Shown one piece after another: positions 8,096 through 16,661 of a stretch of DNA of 36,788 nt. A program made the position numbers and the translations under genes. Location: the NCBI GenBank assembly GCA_011772865.1, contig WVYQ01000009.1:1-36788 (forward strand), read 5' to 3'. Origin of the DNA: Woeseiaceae bacterium (GTDB lineage Bacteria; Pseudomonadota; Gammaproteobacteria; Steroidobacterales; Woeseiaceae). The notes under the pieces were generated by a model. That model saw only the letters and a program-made list of their open reading frames with translations. It did no database searches and had not been told where the DNA came from. Each line of letters begins with the position of its first letter. Positions within the stretch are counted from its first letter, which is position 1.

Positions 8096-8242
8096 TTACT
8101 TCTCGCACTCCCCGTTACAGCCCCCACATTTGTTGGAGCGTTCAGCGGTATCAGGATCGTGTTTTCTCAACCAGAGCTGGAACGCGGCCCAGAAAACGCA
8201 TAGCGTTACGAGGCCAAGCAATGCGTAGATATAGCTCGTCAT
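8096..8242 (-). CDS. Small membrane protein with CGGC-x3-C tail, last gene of the Rnf operon
   Basis: A 48-residue ORF. One membrane segment spans about residues 4-25 (YIYALLGLVTLCVFWAAFQL), then a short charged stretch and the C-terminal tail KCGGCNGECEK. The ATG at 8242 lies 18 bases after the rnfA stop, with GGAG 12 bases upstream, so it is probably translated as the last gene of the operon. The layout recalls small Cys-tailed membrane proteins such as FeoB-associated Cys-rich proteins and NqrM, but it matches neither closely. A role in metal-centre assembly for the Rnf membrane subunits is an inference from position. Confidence 0.65.
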   Translation of the reverse strand: MTSYIYALLGLVTLCVFWAAFQLWLRKHDPDTAERSNKCGGCNGECEK

Positions 8243-8260
8243 TGCAATCAAGGCTCCATC

Positions 8261-8839
8261 TCAGGTCGTACTGAACAGTCCGGCAAATCCCATGAACGCC
8301 ATCGACAGGATGCCCGCAATGATCAGGTTCATTGCCGTGCCCTTGATGAGTTTCGGGACGTCAGAAAGTTCCGACTCTTCGCGCAGGCCGGCCAGCAGCA
8401 CCAGCGCCAGGGTAAAACCGATGCCGGCGCCAAGCGCATAAACGATACCTTGCCAGAATCCGTAACCGCGGTTCGTGGCGAAAATTGCCAGACCCAGAAT
8501 CGCGCAGTTTGTCGTGATCAGCGGCAGGAAGATCCCCATCGCGCGGAACAACGCCGGACTCAGTTTCTTGATCAGCATCTCGATGAACTGCACGGTACTG
8601 GCGATCACGACAATGAAGCAGATCAGCCTGAGATAAGGCGCATGCACGAGAATATAGGTGTTGAGTAGCCAGGCGCAGACTGCGGTCACGAGCATCACGA
8701 ACGTCGTTGCGAGTCCGAGCCGCGCCGACGTCTCGAGTGAATTGGATACGCCGAGGAACGGGCACAGCCCCAGGAAATACGTCAGCACGAAGTTGTTGAC
8801 GAGCAATGCGCTGACGAAGATCCAGAGGAAGTTATCCAT
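8261..8839 (-). CDS. rnfA: Rnf complex membrane subunit RnfA
   Basis: A 192-residue protein with about six membrane segments. It starts MDNFLWIFVSALLVNNFVL and carries YFLGLCPFLGVS, both characteristic of RnfA. Cys26 and Cys112 (ITTNCAILG) correspond to the pair that, together with the RnfE pair, holds the intramembrane Fe-S centre of Rnf/Nqr complexes. RnfA belongs to the RnfADE membrane core that carries electrons and translocates Na+ or H+. Its ATG overlaps the rnfE stop by one base. It ends the rnfCDGEA block. Confidence 0.95.
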   Translation of the reverse strand: MDNFLWIFVSALLVNNFVLTYFLGLCPFLGVSNSLETSARLGLATTFVMLVTAVCAWLLNTYILVHAPYLRLICFIVVIASTVQFIEMLIKKLSPALFRAMGIFLPLITTNCAILGLAIFATNRGYGFWQGIVYALGAGIGFTLALVLLAGLREESELSDVPKLIKGTAMNLIIAGILSMAFMGFAGLFSTT

Positions 8840-9483
8840 CAGCTCTCGCTCCTCTGCGCGGCGGCAACCTCTTCCAGGAACTCGTCCTTTTTGGACTTGA
8901 ACCAGTTGAAGAACAGCAATATGACGCCAAGCGTCAGGAAACCGCCCGGCGGCAGGATCATGATCACCCAGGGCTCGAAATTCTCACCAAACAGCTTGAT
9001 TCCGAACAACGCGCCGTCACCGAGGATCTCCCTGACCGAACCGAGCGAAAGCAGTGCGAGCACGAAACCGCTTGCCATGCCGATTGCATCCATTACGGCC
9101 AGTTTCGTCGGATACCGCGAGGCGAAGGCTTCCTGCCGGCCCAGGATCAGGCAATTCGCCACGATGAGCGGAATGAACGCACCCAGCTCCTTGTGCACGC
9201 CGGGCACGAGCGCAAGCAGCGTGTAGTCGGCGATCGTAACGAAGGTGGCGATGATGATGATGAAACACGAGATGCGTACCTGCTTCGGAATCAGGTGGCG
9301 GAACGTCGACACCAGGAAGCTGGATCCTACGAGCACGAAGAACGTCGCCATACCCATTGCAACCGCGTTGATTGCCGAATTGGTGACCGCGAGCATCGGG
9401 CACATCCCCAGGACCTGCACGAACACGGGGTTATCGCGCCAGATTCCCTTGAGCAGTTCTTCGCGCGATGGGTTCTTCTTCAT
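8839..9483 (-). CDS. rnfE: Rnf complex membrane subunit RnfE
   Basis: A 214-residue membrane protein starting MKKNPSREELLKGIWRDNP, with the RnfE pattern VQVLGMCPMLAVTNS. Cys28 and Cys111 (IVANCLILGRQEA) are the counterparts of the RnfA pair for the shared Fe-S centre. The chosen ATG at 9483 overlaps the rnfG stop by 4 bases (ATGA); a longer frame to 9561 is only the rnfG shadow. It is homologous to RnfA with inverted topology, as known for this pair. Confidence 0.95.
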   Translation of the reverse strand: MKKNPSREELLKGIWRDNPVFVQVLGMCPMLAVTNSAINAVAMGMATFFVLVGSSFLVSTFRHLIPKQVRISCFIIIIATFVTIADYTLLALVPGVHKELGAFIPLIVANCLILGRQEAFASRYPTKLAVMDAIGMASGFVLALLSLGSVREILGDGALFGIKLFGENFEPWVIMILPPGGFLTLGVILLFFNWFKSKKDEFLEEVAAAQRSES

Positions 9484-10157
9484 TGCCCCGACTCGGTGGG
9501 CGCCTGGCCGGCTGCCTCGAACTGCGGTTCGGAACCCGGCGCCGGCAACAACGCCGACCACTGGGCATGCGCTTCATTGATGATTCTTACAACGGCCTTG
9601 GACGAGATCGTCGCTCCGGTTATCGCGTCGATCTCGTTCGGCTGACTCCTGGTGCCTTTTTTGACGGCGAAAATTTCCGGTTCGATGGATAACGCTCCGA
9701 ATCCGGCGACCCACTCGGCATCCTTGTATATTTTGTCGCCGAGGCCGGGTGTCTCGCGGCTTTCCAGCACCTCCATGCCGACGACCAGTTTCTCGCTTGG
9801 CTTGTAGCCGTAGAGAATCGCAATCGTGTCCTGGAACCCGGGGCCCGCCGCAGGCACGGCGTAACCCACGAATTGTCCCTGTTCGTCATGGCCGCCGTAG
9901 ATGACAGGCTCGTCTTTGTCGGGGCTCGTTACGACGACCAGCTCGCCATCGCGGTGCACGAGTGCCTGCATCTGGCTGACGCCAGGCAGAACTTTGAACA
10001 CGGCCTCGCGCAGCTCGCGGGCCTTGTTCAGCGTGATCGTGGGCAGTGTCGACTCGTAGATACCGATGATCGCAATGCCCGACAACAGCCCGGCTATGGC
10101 CAGCGTCGATACAAGCCGCAGTGAGCCGGGGCTGCCCGTGTTCGCTGGCGCGTTCAT
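9480..10157 (-). CDS. rnfG: Rnf complex flavoprotein subunit RnfG
   Basis: A 225-residue protein with one N-terminal membrane segment (about 16-34) and an exposed FMN-binding domain. The motif D-A-I-T-G-A-T-I-S-S at 177-186 carries Thr183, expected to bind FMN covalently through a phosphoester. The ApbE flavin transferase needed for that is not encoded in this window. ETPGLGDKI at 135-143 is also typical of RnfG. The start at 10157 overlaps the rnfD stop (ATGA). RnfG passes electrons between RnfD and the membrane Fe-S centre. Confidence 0.95.
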   Translation of the reverse strand: MNAPANTGSPGSLRLVSTLAIAGLLSGIAIIGIYESTLPTITLNKARELREAVFKVLPGVSQMQALVHRDGELVVVTSPDKDEPVIYGGHDEQGQFVGYAVPAAGPGFQDTIAILYGYKPSEKLVVGMEVLESRETPGLGDKIYKDAEWVAGFGALSIEPEIFAVKKGTRSQPNEIDAITGATISSKAVVRIINEAHAQWSALLPAPGSEPQFEAAGQAPTESGQ

Positions 10158-11170
10158 TGCGACTCGACCCCGCGTCCGAAGACCCTGGGTTGCGTGTAAC
10201 GATCGATCAGCGGTGTCGCCGCGTTCATCAAAAGAATCGCGTACATGACCCCTTCGGGCAGGCCGCCGAATACCCGAATCAGGATGACGAGAACGCCGAC
10301 GCCGATACCGAAGATCCAGGCGCCCCGCGGCGTAACCGGGGACGTGACCGGGTCGGTTGCCATGTAGATGGCGCCGAGTAACAGGCCGCCCGAAAACACC
10401 GAGAACAGCGGCGTCGGGAAGCGCTCGGCATCGAAGAGACCGAGGCAGGCCGAGAACACGATGACCGTCAGAAGGATGCTCACGGGTATCCGCCAATCGA
10501 GGTCCCGCCGCAGCCACAGGTAAATACCGCCGAGCAGCAGCAACAGGCCGCTGGTTTCACCGAGCGAACCGCTGGTCTTGCCGAACGCGAGGTCCGAAAG
10601 CGGCGTAACTACCTGTTCGAACTTCAACAGTCCCAGCGGTGTCGCTGCCGACATCCCGTCGAGTTGCGCCTGCATGAAGGGCAGCGCGAGATTGCCCGGG
10701 TAGATGGCAAAGAACTCGCCGCCCGTGGACGGCACCCAGGTTGTCATCGCGATCGGGAACGTCGCGAGCAGGAATGCCCGGCCGAGCAGGGCGGGGTTGA
10801 ACAGGTTGTGGCCGAGACCGCCCCAGATGACCTTGCCCAGGGCAATACCGACGAAGCCGCCCAGGAACGCCATCCACAAGGGCAGCCCGGGCGGCAAAGT
10901 GAGGCCGAGCAGAAGGCCGGTCAGGACGCCGCTGGCGTCACGCAGGGATTCGCCCCGCGTCTCTTTATTCGCGAACAGCCACTCGGCCAGAACCGCACCG
11001 GCGATACATGAGCCCAGGACCAGCGCAGCGCTGATGCCGAAGAACCAGAGCGACGCCCCCGTGGCCGGCGCCAGGGCATACAGCACGTCGCGCATCGCGC
11101 TCGGCGTGGTCATTCCCTGGCGCAGCAATGGCGCGTGAAACAGCAGCAGATCCGGATCGCGCTTCTTCAC
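10154..11170 (-). CDS. rnfD: Rnf complex membrane flavoprotein RnfD
   Basis: A 338-residue polytopic protein of the NqrB/RnfD family. The FMN attachment motif is D171-G-M-S-A-A-T177-P-L, with SAAT where SGAT is more usual; Thr177 is the expected ligand. GKVIWGGLGHNLFNPALLGRAF and the C-terminal YMATDPVTSP also match the family. The start is GTG at 11170, overlapping the rnfC stop (GTGA) and giving the normal N-terminus KKRDPDLLL. It is the ion-channel-bearing partner in the complex. The longer open frame to 11278 is a shadow of rnfC. Confidence 0.93.
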   Translation of the reverse strand: MKKRDPDLLLFHAPLLRQGMTTPSAMRDVLYALAPATGASLWFFGISAALVLGSCIAGAVLAEWLFANKETRGESLRDASGVLTGLLLGLTLPPGLPLWMAFLGGFVGIALGKVIWGGLGHNLFNPALLGRAFLLATFPIAMTTWVPSTGGEFFAIYPGNLALPFMQAQLDGMSAATPLGLLKFEQVVTPLSDLAFGKTSGSLGETSGLLLLLGGIYLWLRRDLDWRIPVSILLTVIVFSACLGLFDAERFPTPLFSVFSGGLLLGAIYMATDPVTSPVTPRGAWIFGIGVGVLVILIRVFGGLPEGVMYAILLMNAATPLIDRYTQPRVFGRGVESQ

Positions 11171-12507
11171 GCGTCGACTTCCTTGCGATGAGTAAGGTCG
11201 TCTTTTGCCGTGCGAATGAGTTGCACGATCGGGATGTTCGAGGGGCAGGCGAACGTGCAGCAGCCACACTCGACACAATCGAAAACGTTATAGGCCTTCA
11301 TTTCGTCGAACATGCGCGACTTGGCCAGGCGCGCCAGCCGGGACGGGTTCAGGAAATACGGGCAGGCCTCGAGGCAGCGGCCGCAGGAAATGCAGGGATA
11401 CTCCTTGCGCCTGGCCGTCTGCTTCTCGGTGAACACGAGCACCCCGGAGCAGCCTTTCAGGACCGGCACATCGAGGCTGGCAATGGGACGGCCCATCATC
11501 GGCCCGCCCATGATGATTTCGCGGGTCCCGGGCTTGAGGCCGCCGCAGAATTTCACGACGTCGCGCACCGGTGTTCCCAGCGGGACGATCAGGTTGGCGG
11601 GATACGTCACGCCCGGTCCTGCGACCGTCACGACCCGTTCGATCAGCGGTACGCCGCGCGAGAAGTAGTCGGCGACTGCGACAATCGTGCCGACGTTGTT
11701 GACGTTGACCTCGACATCGCGCGGCAGCTGCCCGGCAGGCACTTCCTTGCCGAAGACGCTCTTGATCATCATCTTTTCCGCGCCTTGCGGATACTTGACC
11801 TTGAGCGCTACGACGCGCACCGGTTGTTCCGGTTGAATGTGCTTGCGCAGGACATCGATCGCGTCGGGTTTGTTGGTTTCGACGCCGATGACTGTCTCTT
11901 CGGCGCCGAGCTTCTGCCGCATGATCTCTGCGCCTTCGAGCAGCGCGTCGGGCCGCTCCAGCATGAGTCGGTGGTCTGTCGTCAGGTAGGGCTCGCACTC
12001 GGCGCCGTTGATCAGGAGGTGCCGGATCCTGACGCCGTCGGGAACTGACAGTTTCACGTGCGCGGGAAATGCGGCGCCGCCCATGCCGACGATGCCCGCC
12101 ATCTGCACCGCTCCGATGAATTCATCGAGCGTCAGCGACTGCCAGTCTATGGGCGTTCCGGCGTCGAGCTGCTGGGTTGCGAACGGATCCGCCTCGATCG
12201 CGATCGCCGGCGCAAAGCGTCCGTCGACACCGCGAAAGTTGCCAATCTCCTTGACTGTGCCTGTGACCGGGCTGTGCAGGGCCGTGGATACGAAACCTCC
12301 CGGTTCGGCAATCATCTGACCGCGATCGACCCGTTCCCCGGCCGCAACCACCGGCCTGGCCGGCACGCCCGTGTGCTGGCCCAGCGGCATGATGTAGTGC
12401 TTGCCGAACGGCACGCGCTGAATCGGCAAATCCGCGGTTTGCTGCTTGTGGTGGGCCGGATGGACTCCGTGCTCGAAGCCGTGGCGCAGGTACCCGAGAG
12501 CTTTCAC
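11167..12507 (-). CDS. rnfC: Rnf complex NADH-binding Fe-S subunit RnfC
   Basis: A 446-residue cytosolic-face subunit, of the short type without the long C-terminal extension of E. coli RsxC. It has an N-terminal barrel-like part and a flavin/NAD region with GMGGAAFPAHVK at 141-152 (Nqo1/RnfC family). Two 4Fe-4S motifs follow, C372-x2-C-x2-C-x3-C382 and C411-x2-C-x2-C-x3-C421. The start is GTG at 12507, with GGAG 9 bases upstream, 5 bases after the stop of the 1382-residue gene. RnfC exchanges electrons with NAD(H). The frame is open upstream to 12747, but that part is antisense-like shadow. Confidence 0.94.
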   Translation of the reverse strand: MKALGYLRHGFEHGVHPAHHKQQTADLPIQRVPFGKHYIMPLGQHTGVPARPVVAAGERVDRGQMIAEPGGFVSTALHSPVTGTVKEIGNFRGVDGRFAPAIAIEADPFATQQLDAGTPIDWQSLTLDEFIGAVQMAGIVGMGGAAFPAHVKLSVPDGVRIRHLLINGAECEPYLTTDHRLMLERPDALLEGAEIMRQKLGAEETVIGVETNKPDAIDVLRKHIQPEQPVRVVALKVKYPQGAEKMMIKSVFGKEVPAGQLPRDVEVNVNNVGTIVAVADYFSRGVPLIERVVTVAGPGVTYPANLIVPLGTPVRDVVKFCGGLKPGTREIIMGGPMMGRPIASLDVPVLKGCSGVLVFTEKQTARRKEYPCISCGRCLEACPYFLNPSRLARLAKSRMFDEMKAYNVFDCVECGCCTFACPSNIPIVQLIRTAKDDLTHRKEVDA

Positions 12508-12512
12508 CGCCG

Positions 12513-15500
12513 TCAGCTCCGCTTCCGGCTCGCCAATTGCATCAGGCGGCTGCGAATATTTTGTGCGATCTCGGCCTGGGTCTGCTCCTTGATCTCGCGA
12601 ATCTCGGTGGCCGAGGCCTGCTTCTGGGCGGCGAGGGCGGCCTCGTGCTCGGCGGCCAGTTCCGCGCGGATCTCCTGCTCGAGTCGCTCGGTAAACGGCG
12701 TGACGATGCCGGCAAGTTCCTGCAGCGTTTGCCAGTTCGCCACGCACTCTTGCCCGGCATCGGCAAGCGCCTGTGATACTTCGACCGCCTGATCGTCATC
12801 GCCGGTCGGCGGCTTGAAGTGCGCGGCAAAACGCGTTTGTCCGCGCGCCCAGTCCGCGAAGGTCACGTCGCCGAGCAATTGATCCGGCGCCGGATTGCCC
12901 TCCAGGCTGATGCGCGATCCGAACACGCCCTCGGACCGCGGATCGTAACGGAACAGTGGCAGGGCGCGGCTCGCGACGGCGAGCTGGGCCTGCACAACGG
13001 ATTGGCTGCTCGGATAACCATCTCTCGCCGGGCTGGGCGCATAGACCTGGAGCAGTGCGGGGCCGTCGTGGCCGAGCGCCCGGAGCATGCTGTCGCCCAG
13101 GTGATCCGGATAGGCGATCGAGGTCTGTGCGACAAATGCGTTGCGCTGTGCGAGGGCCAGCAGCCCGAGACGGCTGCGAGGTCCGAGGTCCAGCGAGCTG
13201 AGCACGAGCACTTTGACCGGCAGGCCCGAATTGAGCAGCCAGATCAGCTGGTTGAGGCCCTGGCCGGCGAGTATCTCGTCGCTGCCGATCAGCAAGAGCG
13301 GCGGACAAACGGCCAGCTCGTCCGCGCTCAGTTCCTGCCAGCGCAGGTTCGCGAGCGCTTCACGCTGCCAGTCGGCGCCATCGGGCTGGTCGACTTCGAG
13401 GCGCGCAAGGTGCAGCAGCCGAACAAGCTCGGTGGTTTCGTCCAGTTGGCCTTCGACGAGGCCCGCCGCGAGCTGGGCCGCATCACCGGTCATGTCGATA
13501 ACGACGGGCGCCTGGAACGGGTTGTGCGGAAATGCGCCAGCCCAGGCTGCCGTGCTGTCGCCTGCAACGGCGAGCCCGTAACGCGCGCGTCCCAGGCCGT
13601 GGCCGCCCTCGACGACCCGATGCCGGGCCGAATCGAGCCGCTTGTTGAGGTCGATCAGGCGCAGCAAGTAATCGGTACTGATCGAGTGATCGGCGGAAGC
13701 GTCACCGATGCCGGCTGCAAGGTCCTTGAGATCCACGCGCGGGCTTGCCGTGTTCTGCAGTTTCTCGGTGACGGCGTCGAGGTCTTCGACGGCAAACGTG
13801 CTCGAGAGCGTCTTGTTAATCAGCTCGGAGACGGACTCGCCGGCCTCGGCCAGTGTTTCTGCGAAGCGCTGCACGATCGGCTGCTGGTAGTACTCGGTTG
13901 CCGCGAGCGCCAGCCTTACTGCCATTTTCTCGCCCGAACCGGCCTCGGCCGGGTCGCCACCGGCGAGCGCAAACTGGCAATAGCGCGACAGCAGGATTGC
14001 AGCCATCCTGCCGATCTCCGGGTCCTTCGCGGCACGTTCCAGGGTCTCTGACGGCGTGTCGGGCGTGGCTGCAAACACCGACCAGACCTCGCGCGCCTGC
14101 TCGAGCGTGGCCGCGTCCTGCTCGATCTCCCGCAGGGCCCCGGGTTCGCAAACGCCGACGCAAATACCGCACGCCTTGCAGGCCTCGGGGTTGACGGCGA
14201 TCGACAGCAGTTCGGCGCCGTCTTTCCTGGCCGCCTCGGCATCCAGGAAGAAAGGCTTCGTTACGGCGACAGGCAGCGAACCGAGGGCCTGGCATATCGC
14301 GTCGACACCGTCCTGTATCGCCTGCTTGCGATCATCCGGAAGCGGCATCTTTTCGCCCAGCCAGGCATGAGCGTCGTTCAGGAGTTCGCCGAACGTCGGC
14401 GCCACGGTCTCGGCTTTCTTGTTGCTCGAGATGATGCGTGATGCAAGTTTTGATGCGACCTGGCGCACGGCATCGGCGCCGGTCCGGCTTATTCCCGCGT
14501 CGATGAGCGCGGCCGGCGTCGCCGCGACGACACCGATCGCGCTGTCGGGACAATGCGTCCAGCACTTGCCGCACCCCGTGCAAAGCGACGGGTCGAACGC
14601 CGGTATCGTGCTTCGGCCGCTGCTCGTGTCGTTGAACGTCGAGCTCAGCGGCGGCATGGTGCCGGTCGCGAGAAACGGGTCGGCGGTCAGGCGATCCGCC
14701 TGGCCATCGCGGTAGAGCACGCCCGCCTGGTCCCAGAAGCGGGGCAGGCTCGCGAAGTTGTCGTCGTCTCGTCCGAGGTGGCGCACCGCGGCCGGTGCTT
14801 CGCCTCGCCAGCGACCGGGGACGTCGACGGCGCTGGCGCCGCCGTCTTCAACCGGCGTCACCTGTTTGAGTCCAGCCTGGAATGCCGCAGCGAGATCCTC
14901 CTTCTGGCGCCGTTCCGCGTCCTCGAGCAGGCTCTTGTGTGCCGCTATGACCCGCCGCGACTTGTGATCCAGCAGACCGGCCCTGATCAGGGCGCCGAAC
15001 AATCCGCCGAGCAGTTTTTCGGCGGCATTCGATGCGCCATCGTCGACCGGCACCCGAAACGCCGCACCCGATTCAGCGATCGACACGGTAGCGCCGGACA
15101 CGTCCAGCGTGACGTCAGCAACGAGATCGTCGCCCGGGTCGTTGAGCGCCTCGTCACCATGGGTCAGCCAGTCGACGACGGTCGCGGACCAATGGCGCCA
15201 CTCGACCGCAGGACGCGTGCGAACCCGGCCACCTTCGAGACCGTGCAATAAAGCGGCGGCCGCACCGAGCAAATCCCCGCCATCGTGACCACGCTGTATG
15301 GCTATCGTCAGCGACTTCTTTTGAGTTGCTCCCGATTCACCGGCTGTTGCGCGAATGGCAGGGCGGGCAACATCGGGATAGGCGCGCCGCAGTGCGTCGA
15401 GCAATACCTCGCGTTTCGGCTGTTCGCCCGACGTGTCGTCGAATGCGAGCCCGAGGTACAGCAGGCCTGGCGGGAGTTCATTGCCGGCAGAGCAGAGTTC

Positions 15501-16661
15501 AACGAGGTCGGCGACTCTGAGCGGTAGTCCGCCGAGACCGTATACGACCGACTTGCAGCGCGGTCGGCGCTTGCTATCGAGGTGATGGATGCTGTTGTGT
15601 ATGTCCCGTGTCATCGGCGGTTCGCCGGAGATCGGGGCGGCAGTGCGCTCGAGTACGAAAACCGCCTCTCGCCCTTCGAGCGCATCGGCGATAGCGGTAG
15701 ACGGGAACGGCCTCAGCGCATGTACGCCAAGTACCCCGGCCTTGACCTTGTGATGTGTGCGCAGGTGATCGGCCGCTGCCCGCGCCGTTTCGATGGCGGA
15801 GCCCTGCGCGACCAATACGGTCTTCGCGTCGTCGAGCCGATAGCTCGACAGTGACGCGTACTGGCGGCCCGTCTTCGCCGCGAATCGCGCAAACGACGCG
15901 TCCAGCGATTCTGCAACGAAGGCATCGAAGAACGGTTGGCGTGCGAAGGCGCCCAGCGCGAAGCTTTCCTTTTCGAACAGCGCACCGGTCAGTACGGGCT
16001 CGTCGAGGTCGTGCCAGGCAGGAACGCGCCGCCTCGTTTCGCCGAACAGCAGCTTTTGCGCGGCTGCCGGTGCAGCGATGCGCTCGCGCGGGTCGCCCGT
16101 GAACTCACCGGCCTGGGGCGGTGACAGCAGCCGCACGTCCTGTGCTGCGAGCGCGGTCTGCTCACTGTCCATGACGACCATGCCCGGCACCAGGGATTCT
16201 TCTGCAACGCGCCGAGCGATGTAGGTGAAGTCGACCGCCTGCTGCACGTTGGCGGCGAAAAGCACAAAGAAACCCGTGTCCGCGCTCAGGTGGACGGTCT
16301 CGTGACCGCTGCCGAGCGTTGCGCCATGCGCTGCAGCGGCACGCGTGCTCACGTGCAATACGAGTGGAACATGCTTGCCGGCCGCCGAGATCAGCAGATC
16401 CTGCGCAGCTGCGATATCCGTGCCGGAAAGAAACGCGGTGACGCGCCGTCCGGCGAGCGCGAGGCCCGTAGCGGTCGCGATGATGCCGCGCGGCCCCTCG
16501 GCGGATTCCACGACGCGGGTCGCGATGCCGGCCTCCGACAGTGCGACCGCACTATTACCGTCGAGCACGCAATCGAGCCCTTCGTCGCGAATGTCCGAAC
16601 CGGCCGGCGCGCCGAACACGTTGCGATACCAGCGGATAGCAATGTTACGCAGCGCGGACAT
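12513..16661 (-). CDS. 1382-residue degenerate PFOR-like Fe-S protein between rnfB and rnfC
   Basis: Collinear with single-chain pyruvate:ferredoxin oxidoreductase (NifJ/PFOR) but apparently not catalytic. Residues 30-180 match domain I (VPLVLHVSTRAAAAHG, ADTGFFVLFAANVQQAVDF), yet the YPITP substrate motif is replaced by LDGNS. Residues 278-350 match domain II. Two 4Fe-4S motifs follow: C694/697/700/704 and C828/831/834/838. Residues 1120-1280 match the TPP domain (AFVAQTSIAYPDHL, LPLFRYDP), but the GDGW...N TPP/Mg motif reads GSDE with no Asn, and the CaGCGETPY cluster motif is missing. A charged coiled coil ends the protein (1320-1380). The gene is intact, overlaps the rnfB stop by one base and is followed closely by rnfC. 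Likely an electron-transfer adaptor or scaffold docking the oxidoreductase on Rnf (inference). Confidence 0.85.
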   Translation of the reverse strand: MSALRNIAIRWYRNVFGAPAGSDIRDEGLDCVLDGNSAVALSEAGIATRVVESAEGPRGIIATATGLALAGRRVTAFLSGTDIAAAQDLLISAAGKHVPLVLHVSTRAAAAHGATLGSGHETVHLSADTGFFVLFAANVQQAVDFTYIARRVAEESLVPGMVVMDSEQTALAAQDVRLLSPPQAGEFTGDPRERIAAPAAAQKLLFGETRRRVPAWHDLDEPVLTGALFEKESFALGAFARQPFFDAFVAESLDASFARFAAKTGRQYASLSSYRLDDAKTVLVAQGSAIETARAAADHLRTHHKVKAGVLGVHALRPFPSTAIADALEGREAVFVLERTAAPISGEPPMTRDIHNSIHHLDSKRRPRCKSVVYGLGGLPLRVADLVELCSAGNELPPGLLYLGLAFDDTSGEQPKREVLLDALRRAYPDVARPAIRATAGESGATQKKSLTIAIQRGHDGGDLLGAAAALLHGLEGGRVRTRPAVEWRHWSATVVDWLTHGDEALNDPGDDLVADVTLDVSGATVSIAESGAAFRVPVDDGASNAAEKLLGGLFGALIRAGLLDHKSRRVIAAHKSLLEDAERRQKEDLAAAFQAGLKQVTPVEDGGASAVDVPGRWRGEAPAAVRHLGRDDDNFASLPRFWDQAGVLYRDGQADRLTADPFLATGTMPPLSSTFNDTSSGRSTIPAFDPSLCTGCGKCWTHCPDSAIGVVAATPAALIDAGISRTGADAVRQVASKLASRIISSNKKAETVAPTFGELLNDAHAWLGEKMPLPDDRKQAIQDGVDAICQALGSLPVAVTKPFFLDAEAARKDGAELLSIAVNPEACKACGICVGVCEPGALREIEQDAATLEQAREVWSVFAATPDTPSETLERAAKDPEIGRMAAILLSRYCQFALAGGDPAEAGSGEKMAVRLALAATEYYQQPIVQRFAETLAEAGESVSELINKTLSSTFAVEDLDAVTEKLQNTASPRVDLKDLAAGIGDASADHSISTDYLLRLIDLNKRLDSARHRVVEGGHGLGRARYGLAVAGDSTAAWAGAFPHNPFQAPVVIDMTGDAAQLAAGLVEGQLDETTELVRLLHLARLEVDQPDGADWQREALANLRWQELSADELAVCPPLLLIGSDEILAGQGLNQLIWLLNSGLPVKVLVLSSLDLGPRSRLGLLALAQRNAFVAQTSIAYPDHLGDSMLRALGHDGPALLQVYAPSPARDGYPSSQSVVQAQLAVASRALPLFRYDPRSEGVFGSRISLEGNPAPDQLLGDVTFADWARGQTRFAAHFKPPTGDDDQAVEVSQALADAGQECVANWQTLQELAGIVTPFTERLEQEIRAELAAEHEAALAAQKQASATEIREIKEQTQAEIAQNIRSRLMQLASRKRS

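Noticed and set aside
12819-14051. 410-codon plus-strand ORF inside the 1382-residue gene
   Set aside because: Antisense shadow with no domain signature.
12513-16661. The 1382-residue gene as a decaying pseudogene of PFOR
   Set aside because: The frame is uninterrupted, Cys ligands are kept and it is coupled by overlap to functional rnf genes, which argues for selection.
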